Source: Trissonchulus latispiculum
Taxonomy: Eukaryota > Nematoda > Enoplea > Enoplida > Ironidae
Assembly: GCA_030248195.1 (NCBI GenBank)
Contig: JASAND010008569.1
Coordinates: forward strand, 18,115-82,114
DNA length: 64,000 nt
Direction of reading: 5' to 3'
Every line of letters begins with the position of its first letter. Within the stretch, counting starts at the first letter, position 1. The position numbers and the translations under genes were made by a program. The notes under the pieces are model-generated. The model saw nothing but the letters and a program-made list of their open reading frames with translations, was not told the origin of the DNA and made no database searches. Positions 38,001-50,339 of this stretch are shown in pieces.

Positions 38001-38220
38001 GGCCATTTTCGTGATTAATACCAAATACTTAATACTTAATACTAATAGTGAATACTTAGCAAACCAACCTTTTAATCTTATAATTGCATATTGCCCTCCT
38101 CATGTCTATAAAATTTTATTTCCTGCAGCTTCCCTCCTTATTTACTTTAACTACATTTAATTGCATACCTGCAAATATGACTTGAAAAACTTATTTGAAC
38201 TAAGCGTTTAGCCGAACACA
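35100..38220. other. No recognised gene
   Basis: AT-rich, unstructured sequence. Frames of 60-71 codons (37152-37358, 37405-37620) show no family features and no splice-framed neighbours. Nothing else is supported here. Confidence 0.4.
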
Positions 38221-38224
38221 AGTG

Positions 38225-39030
38225 TAAGTTGTAGCACGGTTTTTAGTGCATTCACAGATATGTACGTTCATCGTGTGGGAAGCTCCGAGTGTGCGACACG
38301 AGTCGCGCACGAGTGTCGCGCACGAAGACTTCCCGCCCGATGAATTTACAAAACTGTGAATGCAAAACCGTGCTACAAAGTACTATAACGAATAAGGCAC
38401 AAAACCTTTGTCACCACGATTAAAACCTTTAAAATAAATAAAATATTAATTTTAAAGTACCCCGACTATATTTACCTAATTTTCGTTCCACAAATATGTA
38501 CGTCGTACATTTCGGGTAGGAGGTGCTGCAGTGTCAATTATTTCTTTCAGTTCTATCACATCGTGTTTAGACGTTTAGCACATCCAAAAGCCAATAAAAT
38601 GCAAAAATATAATTTTTATCGAGATAAGATCACATACTGATATTACGTAATCTCCGTGCTACAAATTATTTGTAGCACGGAGATGTAATGAGTGAATGTA
38701 ATGCAAGAAGTGTGTAGTAAAATGTACCATTACAATTAAAATTGTTAGTTTTAGCTCAAGGTCTATCGCATCGTACGTATCGTGTGATAATTAACCGGTC
38801 TGCACTAGGCACCTTCGGTTTTGCAGTAAACTATCGCTTGTATTTTAGCACGGTTTAATTTCTATTCTGATGCAGTTAATGCTTTCGATAATTCTGGGCG
38901 GGGCAGCAGTTGTTGGAATCATTTATGCAAATTAATATAATAATGCACTTAGCTAGCGACACTTAGCTACGCTAACGAAATGGCGAATTGGAAGACAGAG
39001 CCCGAATAAAGGGTTTAAAATAAGTATACT
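38225..39030. repeat. tttgtagcacg repeat complex, copy 1 (other copy 59375-60030)
   Basis: The motif gtagcacgg/ccgtgctac recurs at 38233, 38368, 38655, 38672 and elsewhere. Sub-blocks shared with the second copy include tgcattcacagatatgt, gatgaatttacaaaactgtga and ggcacaaaacctttg. A perfect 15-bp-arm palindrome lies at 38651-38683. A related hairpin unit with cgagtgcgcgaagcgcacg lies at 39050-39170. Confidence 0.7.
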
Positions 39031-39315
39031 TTATAGCACACCTTAGCGTGCATTCACTGATTTATACGCACGCCGTGTGGGAAGCTCCGAGTGTGGGGCA
39101 CGAGTGCGCGAAGCGCACGAGTGCCACGCACGAGGGCTTCCCAGACGACGTACGCAGTGGAAATTAGTGAACAACGCTAAGGTGTGTTGTAAAGTACTTA
39201 TACAACGATTCAACCTCTCATTAATTGATGAAACCGTACTCATTTATGTTGCAGCTGACAGCTAAATTTAGACAAATTTCAACATGAAGTGGCAGCAACA
39301 TTATTGCTTGCCATG

Positions 39316-39479
39316 GCTGGGAAGCCTACTTTTTGGTGTGCAGCAGAGCTGTCTAGGTTGGAGCTCTGCTGTGGCACACTGCTATAGCATGCAGGCATCT
39401 GTATGCTACAGCAATTTAGATTAGGGACCGGCTTCCCAGCGTGCAGCGTGCGTATAACTCAGTTATACGCACGCTGCAC
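39316..39479. repeat. Cluster of nested hairpins, including a 39-bp perfect odd palindrome
   Basis: Outer arms ggctgggaagcc (39315-39326) and ggcttcccagc (39430-39440) enclose two smaller hairpins: one with cagcagagct/agctctgctg, one with gctatagcatgca/tgtatgctacagc. Immediately after, 39441-39459 and 39461-39479 are 19-bp perfect reverse complements around one base. The whole could form a multi-arm structure. No TIR or duplication was found. Confidence 0.8.
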
Positions 39480-41135
39480 TGTGCATTATCTGATTTATAT
39501 GCACAGTCTTTACATAGGAAAAGTGCAAAAGAGTTGTATAAGTTTAAAATAAAGAGTTTCACAATGATTCCAGTCATAAGCTTAAACAAACTCACCCTGT
39601 TCGGTTCTTAAAGAAATCGGGGGTACCAAGAAAAATGACTGCACGCCACTTTCAATCTAGGCGGCTGATAGACTAAACCCTATTGAGAAATACTCAAAGT
39701 AATTAATGCATGGATGGTGAGCCCACAAGACCCGTCAACCAAAAATATGATTTCAAAAACGATTTCAGCTCTCAAAGAGAAGGAGCGGAAGGGCTGTCTA
39801 CCTCCGGTTAGATTATAGACAAAAGATATCTCTCCCTGTTTCCTCATTAAGATGATAATTAAATTATGCGCAACATGTGATGTATATTAAATACAATCTA
39901 ACAAAATGCAAAAAGATATAAAACGGCGAACACAGTCCTGGCGTACGAGACAGATTAATTAACTGATATGACTGGGGCTTACTTTATATACAGTTCCAGT
40001 GAAACTGAAAGTAACTCCTACCAACAGTACAGAATAAAGACCGCTTAACAGGCGTATGCCGCGTGTTCCGTGCCACAGAATCGTTTGTTCTCTCGTGACA
40101 GCGTTCACAGGTTCATAGCTTATGGCGACAGAAGCATCGTGCGACAAATTGTCGGGCGAACCTATAGCCCATAAAATCTTAGCTTTAGCTAGGGTTGCAG
40201 TAAAATATCCTGCGACCGGACATCAGCCTGTGAACACATCTGTCACTGCGACAAGCGACATGCGACCTACAAATTCTACACGACATGCTATATAAGAATA
40301 GCGACAGTCTGAGAACCGGCGTTAACTAACTAATTAAAGTATGACAATTTATAGCTTCTTAGTTATCAGACAGAAAACGTTATCCGCACACCAAAGACTC
40401 AACTTCCCCCCTCCGTCACAACTGACAGGCCAGTCCTAAGTTTTGAATCGAAATTGCGCAGAGGTTTTAGAACGTCAAATAAAAGTATTTGAAAAGTTTC
40501 ATCATATTTAATCACAATTTGGGCTGCGGATACAGGAATCACTGCCTAAGATTTAAAATTTTAAGATCAAACTTTAAGCTGTTATTCAAACTAAATACAC
40601 AGTTTAGTTTTGTTTTTGCCTAGTTTTTTGCAATAATTTGAAATATCAATACACCATCTGTCATGTAAGCTTATTGAAAAAAGCAAGACATGGGAAAATA
40701 ACCAATAATAAAAATAATATAGATAATAAATAAAAAGCAAGACAAAAGCATAACCAGCAACATACTATCTCTAATGATCTAAGAGAAGTTACATGATTTG
40801 GGTATCGTGCAAGTCAGCGCTCAGGCCGTTCTGAGGACCGGGATGCTAACCAAAGAATAACGCAGCCCCTGCGTTCGCCAACCCGTATTCGAAGCCAGGC
40901 GTGCCATTTGTCCTGTCTTTACTAGATTCCGCGCATTCACTGCTTTTCCAGTATTTAGAACGATCTGCCTTTCCACGCTACGATTGTCTTTGGTGTTCCA
41001 AACGAAGGAAGTTCTTTGCCGACGGGCGATTTGAAAAGATGCAGAGTACAAACAAACATACACAGAGAACTTTTTCCTTTGTTTTTGCCTAGTTTTTTGG
41101 TAATAATTCGAAATATCAATTCATACCATCTGTTA
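39480..41135. other. No recognised gene
   Basis: A gcgac-rich patch occurs at 40090-40300 (gcgaca, tgcgac units), possibly an old MITE, but ends are unclear. The minus frame 40821-41063 has no family features. Confidence 0.35.
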
Positions 41136-41140
41136 TGTTA

Positions 41141-41275
41141 AGGTGCCTTCTAATGAACGCTTGTCGCTTAGAGTCTCGCATCGACGTCTCAGATTGTATT
41201 ATGCCATTTTAGGCGTTTAAAATCACTTGTAGCAAATACATGCTCACGAACGCATGCATACGCTTATGTATACGA
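41141..41275. mobile_element. Truncated PIF-like MITE related to 34465-34688
   Basis: After tta it begins aggtgc, then shares the central cagattgta.tatgcc.tttt...cgttta block and the cgaacgcatgcatacgctta segment with the full copy. The right terminus is missing where an AT-rich aatcaaa repeat starts. Confidence 0.65.
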
Positions 41276-42124
41276 AATCAAAAAATCAAAATCAAAATCA
41301 AAATTAACTTATAATGTAATATAATATAATATAGAAAATATAGTCAACCGCACGAGCTCTAATGTCATGGATCCAAATCCAACTTTCAATTTTGCTTTTT
41401 TAGCACTTTCAGTACACTATTATAATACACTACCTTACACCGTTGTAATTCTAACTTGGTCTATTAGATGCGTCTTTCATTAAAGAGTGAGTTAAACCCT
41501 AATACCGTCCGCGAACAGGCATTATTTTACAAACGACTTACGAAACAAATGCTGAGCATTTGCAGTATTATGTAATGATTTGCTGTCTGGATGTGTCCAG
41601 TTTCCTGCTCAAACAGTTCATTGTTACATTTTTTCATCGTCTTCTTTCAGAGTTTGATGTTTATTTGTTCTGACTAAAAATCCTAGTTTCAGAATAAAAT
41701 TTCAAATAAAATTTTGCAATGTTACTGTTTCGTACTGTATGCAGAGAAAAATTTTGAAAAATTGCCAGTGCCATAAATGCGAACTTTTTATAAGAAAAGC
41801 TTGATACAAAATTGATGTTGATTCTTAAAGAACCCTAAATTTTTAAAGGGAGCACAGTTGAAATTAATTGCTGAATCTATTGTTTCTGACGGCTGTAAAC
41901 AATTTTATTTTAAGCAGTTGATACTTGAACGAAACATTTTATTATGTGATTTTGCTGCACGTTAGCAATTTTTAGAACTAGTTGAGTTTCATTCTTACAC
42001 AGTAATTTTCAATTAATCAATTCAATTGACCTCTCTAATTAAGCATTTAGTTAAGTTTCAGTCTGTGTCAGTTTTAACGTATTCTATAATTGCATTATCG
42101 ACGTGCTTCTAGCATAGCCCTACT

Positions 42125-42365
42125 TGTTTGTGCCCAGGATTTGAATCGGGCTTTCGGGCCCGGGCCGGACCTGTACCGGGCCGGCCCGTTCACGGATTAT
42201 GGAAGAGCAGGCCTGGCGAGGGCCTGGGCCCGGCTTGTCGTCTAGGCTTGGCCCGAGCCGGGCCTCCGGGCCTACCGAACCTTGAATCGGACCTCCAGGC
42301 CCGGCCCGAGGCCCGGCCCAGTGGTGTTAGTAGGCCCGGGAGTTTTCTTAACGGCACAACTCTAA
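42125..42365. repeat. GGCCCGG-rich segment, probable hAT-like MITE
   Basis: Dense ggcccgg/ccgggcc units mark it off from AT-rich flanks. The right end, ggcacaactcta, is hAT-like (complement tagagttgtgcc), and the left tacttgtttgtgccc is a weak match to it. The flanking octamers do not match, so the assignment is tentative. Confidence 0.5.
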
Positions 42366-42460
42366 ACCCCAGTTAAGCATGGTTCAGTTGGTGTAGTATG
42401 TAACTGAGCCATGCTACATACAACCGTGGAACTAAGGCGTTAAATAGTTCTTTCCATTAA

Positions 42461-43552
42461 GGGGATGGTATCCTTTTGTGTGCTTTTGTGGTGATTTTTA
42501 AAACGCTACAACTTTCGCAATTTTGGGAGTTGAAAAGAGCATTATACAGCGTTTTAAAGATTATAATCAGTACATTCACAATGGTTAAAGAAACTTATTA
42601 ACTTATTAACTATTATTAACTATTAATAAACTAATTATTAACTTATTAGAAAAAATTCGCAAAACTTTTCTGACATCACCGCTAAAATAGAGATCAAAAA
42701 TCCTTTAACATTGATTTTTCAATCTGTAGAATCTGCCAAAATTTCTTTTTGTGCCACGATATGATGGACATATGGACCGATGAATGTTTTTAAGATATGG
42801 CTCAGCAGGTCCTAGAGGTAGAGAAAATCTGCCCGGCAACACGAAAGTTTGCAACTTCGCATGGAGTTTTCTTGCTACTCGAAACGTTCTAGCCTAAACC
42901 TAGAAAACCGGCCCTCCTCAGAAGTGCGAATTTCCACTCTGCCAGAAACGTTCGGAACCGGAGTATCGGAAGTAGTGTTCGAAAAATCGATGTTAAAGAC
43001 AAAACAATAGCGGTTTTGCCAAAATGACTTTTCAATCACAACTCTAGCTATGCACTTATTAGTAATTTTGAAAAAGCTGATTTCATCGAACATGGCCATT
43101 TTTGATCCCCAAAATCGTTTTCGGGTTATACTGACTTAACCATTAGAGATAGCTCAAAGGTTGTGAAAGCAACAATATTCATTCGGTGCCCTCTTTCCAG
43201 CCATAGCAACGAATCCGGTGTCTCAACTTCCTCCTATATAATGGCAAAAACAAAAGCTTTTTATCCTTTCGCCTAAAAATGCGGGACGATTTTGGGCTCC
43301 TAATTTTAAGAGCCGACTTAGGAGTTCTCTTACTTTAGGAGTCTTCGTGAAACACTATTCTCCTAACTTTTCTCATAAGTAGTAAATTTAGGAGCTCTTA
43401 GCGCTATGAGCCTTTTGTGAAACGCCCCACTGGTCCTAGAATGCTAAAGAACACGAAAATAGGGTATTCCGTAAGTTTTAGCTATTTACGTAAAAGATTG
43501 AAGCTGTATGAGTCATGAATACCCGAAACCAAACCAGCACCTTAAGCTTACC
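42461..43552. mobile_element. TTAA-flanked non-autonomous element, ggtgctgg family (1.1 kb)
   Basis: TTAA at 42457-42460 precedes ggggatggtatccttttgtg, and ccaaaccagcacc precedes TTAA at 43553-43556. A shorter inverted relative is at 55964-56568 and a fragment at 21721-22060. No transposase motif is visible. Confidence 0.75.
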
Positions 43553-43961
43553 GATCGTAAGACCAGTGATTCTTCGATTATGTCAAATTCAAGAAAATTG
43601 CTGCTGGCACGGGATCTAGAGGGACCCGGAAGCAAACTAATGAATTAGCTCAGGTATGGATATTACATGGACTTTTAGTTTATAGTTCATGGACTTTTAT
43701 TACAAATTAAAAGTCTAAGACGGTCATGTAAAATTACACTATACTACTAATAATAATAATTGCTATAGCTGGTTTATATCTTACTTCATGTCTGAATCTT
43801 TTATAGTAAACGTTTGATGATTAATAATAAGGAACCACTAGTACCAACTTCGCAACTATGCAACTACCAACTATGCAACTGTGCCGATTTTGCTCCAATC
43901 GAAACACAGCATCGAATCGATGCATCGACACATTTTCTGCATCCCTGTATACAGAGTATAC

Positions 43962-44850
43962 ACCTCACCCCGATAATAACCTGCTCACTCAAATGTTAGC
44001 CGACATCTCCGTGCCAATATACGGGTATATAGTGTGCACAAGCGGATACAGCAGATACAGTTATATATATAAACTTTATATATAAAATGAAGAGGAATTA
44101 ATTCTCTATTGATTAGTGGCTGTCACATCTTTCTAGTTCAATTCTATTTCGGATTTAAGAGTATGAGAATTAAGCCAGTTACATCAACTGGTAAACTAAA
44201 CCTACAATTTTAAAAGTTTAAAAGTAATTTTGGGTAAATATGGAGCTATTACTTATCATTAGGACAATTGATCGGCTTAACTTATTCCGCTGTAACCGCC
44301 TCGTCAAGAGCTTTCGAATATGTACACAACAAGACAGGTTTCGCTTAAAATTTTAAAATTTCCTCTGCTAATTTCAAGTAGCAGAAGATCTTCTATACTG
44401 CAAGAGAATTATGGATCCTGGATGATACGCTGAATTAAGGCTACACTTAATGACTACGTTGTGCTTGTTTTTCTTTCTCTCAAAGCGTTGAAAATGTCCA
44501 TCAGTTGTGCTTTGATCCAATGCTTGTGGTTACAACCTAAAACCTAATTTTAATTCCGTCAAGAACGATAAGATCACTTAGTAACAGCTACAAATTATTC
44601 TACAAAAGTGGATCAGACAATTCTCAACCACGTTTACCTAAACTGTGCCGCATTTTTCATTTTTCATTCATTCAGCAGGCTTTCCATGAAAATGATCTTG
44701 GCCTCGTTTTGAACTTTCTCGAACTATGTCAGCTAATTTAGGAGCTGTTCAAGTACAAAGTTGGAAATCCCTGACAATTATGTAAACCTCACCCCGATAA
44801 TAACCTGCTCACTCAAAATGTTAGCCGATATCTCCGTGCCAATATAAGGG
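43962..44850. repeat. 65-bp direct repeats about 820 bp apart
   Basis: acctcaccccgataataacc followed by tgctcactcaaa, atgttagccga, atctccgtgccaatata occurs at 43962-44026 and 44786-44848 with few differences. It may be an element with direct terminal repeats or a segmental duplication. No coding is recognised between the copies. Confidence 0.6.
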
Positions 44851-46147
44851 TAGTTTCAATCATTTTGGATAAATGAGTTTTACCAAATTTTGTTTTCTCG
44901 TATATGTACATACATAACTGGTACATGTATACTGGTATACAGGTACTGGTACGTGCAAAAATCAATCGTTGTGCTAATTTGTATCTTTTTAAATTTTATC
45001 ATTACTTTTAATAACATTTATATACTTTATAAAGCAAATTTAGCTGACACATATGTCACGTGAGATCCGTAAATACTTATGCTTGGGGCGGGGTTTTGCC
45101 TCCACACCTGGAGTTCTCTCCTTAGAGGTTTGCTTCCCTTCTCCGGAATCTGGTTTTTTCCGGTATTTTTGGGCAATGATAATCGGAATACTCAAGTTTT
45201 CGGTGACCTCAGAGTCCGACCGCCAGCTCACACTCCCAAAATTTCGCCTCCGGCACATGTCTCTGGATCCGAAGGTATGAGTGTTGGGGCCAAGGAATAA
45301 TCTACCTACAATTTCCGGCAAAAAATACAGAGTGCATTGTTACGTGAGTGAACGATTCGACTTGAACCGTCTGGCAAACCAGAAGTGTGGGGTCAGTCTT
45401 GCCGGCCCATCTTGCTGATCTTCAGTAGCTTCTAAGCAAGGTGACCGAACAAAACTGGTCGCTTTTTGTTCAGCAACAGTATGAGTGATATTAGCCGAGG
45501 TATTACGGTACTTAGGTATTACGGCAACTACAAAGTTATTTCGTTGGTTTAACGCTCGTTTACTACTATGTATACATGTTCTAGGTTCAATTTATTTAAA
45601 TGTCTACTACCGACGATGATAAATGTGATTGTTTCGCATGCTCGAAGGTAAGCAGGTCATAATTGAAGGGTGCATGCAACTTATAATGGGAAGAACGACA
45701 AAAAGCCTTAGCCAGAACGTTATTAAAAATTAGAACCAGTGCCGGGAGGACATCAACAGAAAAATTGTCAGATAAATAAAATCCAACAAGAGAACTCTTG
45801 CTGTTAAACAAAAGATTTTGAATGTTCCTACAGTACAATTCAATATATCAATATTCAATGTACCACAATTGCTCTCATACGAATGTCCGACAGTAGGCAC
45901 AATGGTAAAGCGCAAACAAATAAGCTCGGAAAGGGCACCATTCCTTTGTTGATTTGGAAAATTAAATTTGTTATGTTACTAGTCGCACTGAGACTAACTT
46001 TGATGCCGCAGCTCTCAAGCTTGACCAATGAGAGCTACAACTAGCAACTGCGTAGTTAACGACGTCCTAATTAAGCTAAGCTAATTAAGCCAACAAAAAT
46101 AAACGCCAAAACTCTGTAACCTGAAAGTGCAAAGAAGTTGATAAAAG
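44851..46147. other. No recognised gene
   Basis: 45060-45290 resembles the C-rich patch at 22310-22480 (gaatctggttttttccggt, ctccggcacatgtct), so another dispersed repeat. The 93-codon minus frame here is a reading of it. The rest is featureless. Confidence 0.4.
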
Positions 46148-46155
46148 TCAACGGA

Positions 46156-47203
46156 ACTGGTAAAGTTGCGTTAGGGCACCCTTGACCTTCGGTCATTTCA
46201 ATTTTGTTGCGTTAAGGCTACTGTTTCGTTAGGGCTATCTGGTTGGTGTTGCGTTAGGGCGCCCTTCTGTTGCATTAGGGCTACCCAGTATTGCGTTAGG
46301 GCGCCTTTATCTTGACAGTGCACAATATACTGTTCTAAGCATTGTATTTCTGATATCAAGAGTACTGACTGTTGAAATTATAGGTACAAACATTACTAAT
46401 ACAAAGTTTGTAAAGAGTACATAAATGCCACCTTGGTTCTTATTCTATTGTTTTTGTCTTGAAAACTGCCATTTGCAGTAATAGCCATATATAATACGTC
46501 AAATATTTAATATAAAATAGTAATAAGGTAGTTTTTAACCGTTTTGTTTTTCGAGAATTTATTAAGTGCAATCAGTTTTAGAATGTTAGAGGAATTAGGA
46601 TTTTTTGATTTTTTGAATAATTCTAGAATTGAAATTTTGACATTTTCAACCTCAAAAATATATTGATGTTTACTGATTTGGTAATTTTACCTAAATCTCA
46701 AATTGAAAATTTTCAAATCTGTGAAAATAAAATTCATACTTTCCATGCTTAGCACGTAGAACCTCCACTTTGAGGGAGAATTATCGATGGATTGAAGCTA
46801 ATTTCTCCAAAACTCAAATTTTCACACAGTGACTGTTCTGAAATGTTTTTTAGGCTAAAGCATGCTATTGTAGCAAATTTAAATTAATTTCAACAACAAA
46901 TGAGCATTTAAAGCTACAAATACGCGAACACCTTAAAGTAGTAGAGCTATAGTCTGTCACTATCTTTTAATTTATTATTGTCTGAACTATTTAACTAACT
47001 GTGTACTCGGGCGGCAACCAACTTAACTTAACTGTGTGTGTACTCGGGCGCCCTAAAGCAACACAAAAGCGCCCTAACGCAACACTTCTCTTTAACTTCA
47101 CTTAAGGGCGCCCTAACACAACAAAGGGGCGTCCTAACGCTACACCTTCCAAAACTGACCAGTTAACAGCTGTGACTTTAAAGGGCGCCTTAACGGAACA
47201 TAA
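46156..47203. mobile_element. Foldback-type element with gcgttagggcgcc subterminal arrays
   Basis: Units of gcgttagggc(g)cc occur four to five times at 46168-46305 and their complements (gggcgccctaacgcaac) five times at 47030-47195. The octamer tcaacgga lies at 46148-46155 and 47204-47211 as a likely 8-bp duplication. The extreme ends are not well matched, so the exact boundary is uncertain. The centre is AT-rich. Confidence 0.65.
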
Positions 47204-47982
47204 TCAACGGAGCTATGGCAATCCTAAAACATTGTGCATTCTAAATCTAAAGAGCTGGGCTCTTCTCCCTCATTTTTAAGGCCCATCCTTTCCAGTTACT
47301 CTTCGCTGGCATAGCCCATCCGGAGTTGAGTGCAGGCTGCTGCAGACGTCCCGTATTATATATCTAAACTTTCTCAGCTCAGCTCAACACAGATCAGCTA
47401 TACAGATCAATTCATTTACTCATTCAGCTATGTGGTTAGATGTTAAGGAATTGGAATGGCATGACTGAGCTGTGCGACGACTGCAAGTGCAGTGAAGAAC
47501 GACTATGTAGGAATAAACAAGCAAAAGTTGTGTGCAAATGGGTTGATGCAAGCTGTGGAGTTTAACTTTTTAAAAGTTTTGTGCCGGCTACGCAGCAAAT
47601 TATATTACTGTGGTATTGTTGGCTATAAGGTTTGTAGTGGTCCCTGCTACATTAGTGGAGATGGTTGGGATACGAGTAAAAGTGAAAAACTAAGAGTATA
47701 AAAATTTCCGACTACATGTTGTGATCAGTATTATATTGTGAACTCGTCAAACTACAAGCTATTTCGGCTTTAAATAAATAAAGAAAAGAAAAGAAAGAAA
47801 GAATAGCGCCAAAGTGGCGGTTTTGTGAGGGTGTACGATTTCGTGGTATTGTACTGTTAACGTTTTCCTTCTGAGTGGTGAGTGAAACTGTCTCCAACGA
47901 AGGAATTCGAAGCTTAAATGCTACAGCCGGATGGGATTAGAGACCTCAGACGGAAGTGACTGACGAATCTTGGAGCGATGAA

Positions 47983-48769
47983 AGCCGATTTCACACGATG
48001 GGGATTTCTGTGGGGATTCCCCTGGGGATTTCCCCGGGGACACAACATTGGAAAGTTTTTCCAAAAATCCCCAGGGGATCCCCATGGGGTCTTTTCATGG
48101 GGATTCTATTCACACGATGGGAACAATCCCCAGGGGATGCTTGCTATAGATAACGTGTTGTTTCTAATTTTTTATTACTAACACGAACGAATGGAAATGC
48201 TGTTTTTCAACAATTTAAATAACAATAATACCAATTCGAAATATGATCATCTGAAGACAAAAATTATAAACAAAAAATACTTTCTATCAACTGGATTTAA
48301 ATGTAAAAATTAGTCATAATAATTTAATCTGGATTTAATTAATTAATTAGTTAGCTAATTTAATTCATCGTTATGATTTTTTCTCAAGACTGTTTAATTA
48401 TAATAATGTTTTCGCTTTTCCTTGTTCTAACAACTCAACAAACCTGTGAAATTGTTGGCACAATATCAATTTTGCTTGTTACATATGCAATATTATTTCA
48501 CATTTTGTTATAATGCGTTTGAGTCTGTTTTGCCTACAATGTCAGCTGATTTTGCTGCTCTCTGATTGGTCGTTTCATGGGGATCCCCATAGAAAATTGC
48601 TCGGCGAGCAATTTGTCCCCATGGGAATTTTCACGGGGATCCCCACAAAAATCCCCATAGAAATCCCCATGGGGCGTCCCTATGGGGATAGGTGGGGTCC
48701 CCATGGGGATCCTCATGGGGAAATCCCCTGGGGAATCCCCACAAAAATCCCCATCGTGTGAAATCGGCT
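47983..48769. mobile_element. PIF/Harbinger-like MITE, ggggat family, copy 2
   Basis: Terminal repeat agccgatttcacacgatggg, with gaa on both sides (47980-47982 and 48770-48772). Its inner sequence is the reverse complement of copy 3 almost base for base; over 48513-48761 the translated sequences are identical. ggggatcccc-type palindromes fill both ends. Confidence 0.92.
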
Positions 48770-48903
48770 GAATAGTGGTTTTCGCTAGAAACGAGGATAC
48801 CGGCCGGGCCCGCGGGCCGGGCAGATAAATTTACGGGTCGTTGCGGGTCGAAAGAGGTCGGATCGACTCTAAGGGCCTTCCGTGCAACGAGATAAACGAG
48901 TTA

Positions 48904-49677
48904 AGCCGATTTCACACGATGGGGATTTTTGTGGGGATTCCCCAGGGGATTTCCCCATGGGGATCCCCATGGGGACCCCACCTATCCCCATAGGGACGCC
49001 CCATGGGGATTTCTATGGGGATTTTTGTGGGGATCCCCGTGAAAATTCCCATGGGGACAAATTGCTCGCCGAGCAATTTTCTATGGGGATCCCCATGAAA
49101 CGACCAATCAGAGAGCAGCAAAATCAGCTGACATTGTAGGCAAAACAGACTCAAACGCATTATAACAAAATGTGAAATAATATTGCATATGTAACAAGCA
49201 AAATTGATATTGTGCCAACAATTTCACAGGTTTGTTGAGTTGTTAGAACAAGGAAAAGCGAAAACATTATTATAATTAAACAGTCTTGAGAAAAAATCAT
49301 AACGATGAATTAAATTAGCTAACTAATTAATTAATTAAATCCAGATTAAATTATTATGACTAATTTTTACATTTAAATCCAGTTGATAGAGAGTATTTTT
49401 TGTTTATAATTTTTGTCTTCAGATGATCATATTTCGAATTGGTATTATTGTTATTTAAATTGTTGAAAAACAGCATTTCCATTCGTTCGTGTTAGTAATA
49501 AAAAATTAGAAACAACACGTTATCCCCTGGGGATTGTTCCCATCGTGTGAATAGAATCCCCATGAAAAGACCCCATGGGGATCCCCTGGGGATTTTTGGA
49601 AAAACTTTCCAATGTTGTGTCCCCGGGGAAATCCCCAGGGGAATCCCCACAGAAATCCCCATCGTGTGAAATCGGCT
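48904..49677. mobile_element. PIF/Harbinger-like MITE, ggggat family, copy 3 (inverted relative to copy 2)
   Basis: Same terminal repeat, flanked by tta on both sides (48901-48903 and 49678-49680). Only a 134-bp spacer separates it from copy 2, so the pair makes a 1.7-kb near-palindrome. It lacks about a dozen bases present in copy 2 near the outer arm. Confidence 0.92.
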
Positions 49678-50339
49678 TTATAGGAGTTAAAATTAAGTCT
49701 ATCCTTTTCACACACAGGGTTAAAAGAGTGAAACAGTTCATTTTAACTCGTTTGCAGAGTTAAACGAGTTAAAAATTTTAACTACTCTTTTGAACTCGCG
49801 CCGAAAAGGCCCTAAGAAAATGTTTTGAATACAGTGCCTACAACATTGGCTGCATCGTCAAATAAAAATTAATTTTAAGCTATGCTAAATATGCTAACTA
49901 CGATTAGCTGGAGGCTTTGTTTCGGTTTTAGCTACTGCGGAGGATTCGAGAAATAAATCACGCCACGGCGTATTTTTAAATTTCAAAATATTTATTTAAT
50001 AAAACTCACTGTGTCTTCTGTGACAGATTCTGGATTCTTGGATTCTTCGAAAACCCAAAGGGATATTTTCATCAAATTTACTTCTTCCATGGTGCTTCTT
50101 ATTTACTTAGTGCTTCCAATTTACTTCTTCCACAGTGCAGCACTAATCGTTACTTCTGGGAAATAAATATATATATACCAGGTCGTGTATTGAAGATAGG
50201 AGAAATATCGTAGCATAACGATGGCGTACATGCATTTCATACAACAACACAGGGGAACTTATTCCGCTTCAGCGGAATAAAAAGAGAAATCAATAGAATA
50301 ATTTACTCGCTTAATACGATCAACTGAGCACGATGAAAG

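Noticed and set aside
42125..42365. Firm hAT assignment of the GGCCCGG segment
   Set aside because: The flanking octamers do not match, so it is listed only as a repeat.
48513..49160. 82- to 85-codon frames rich in Gly, Asp and Pro at 48513-48761 and 48882-49160
   Set aside because: They are readings of the ggggatcccc arrays of the MITE pair; both copies give the same translation because the elements are identical.
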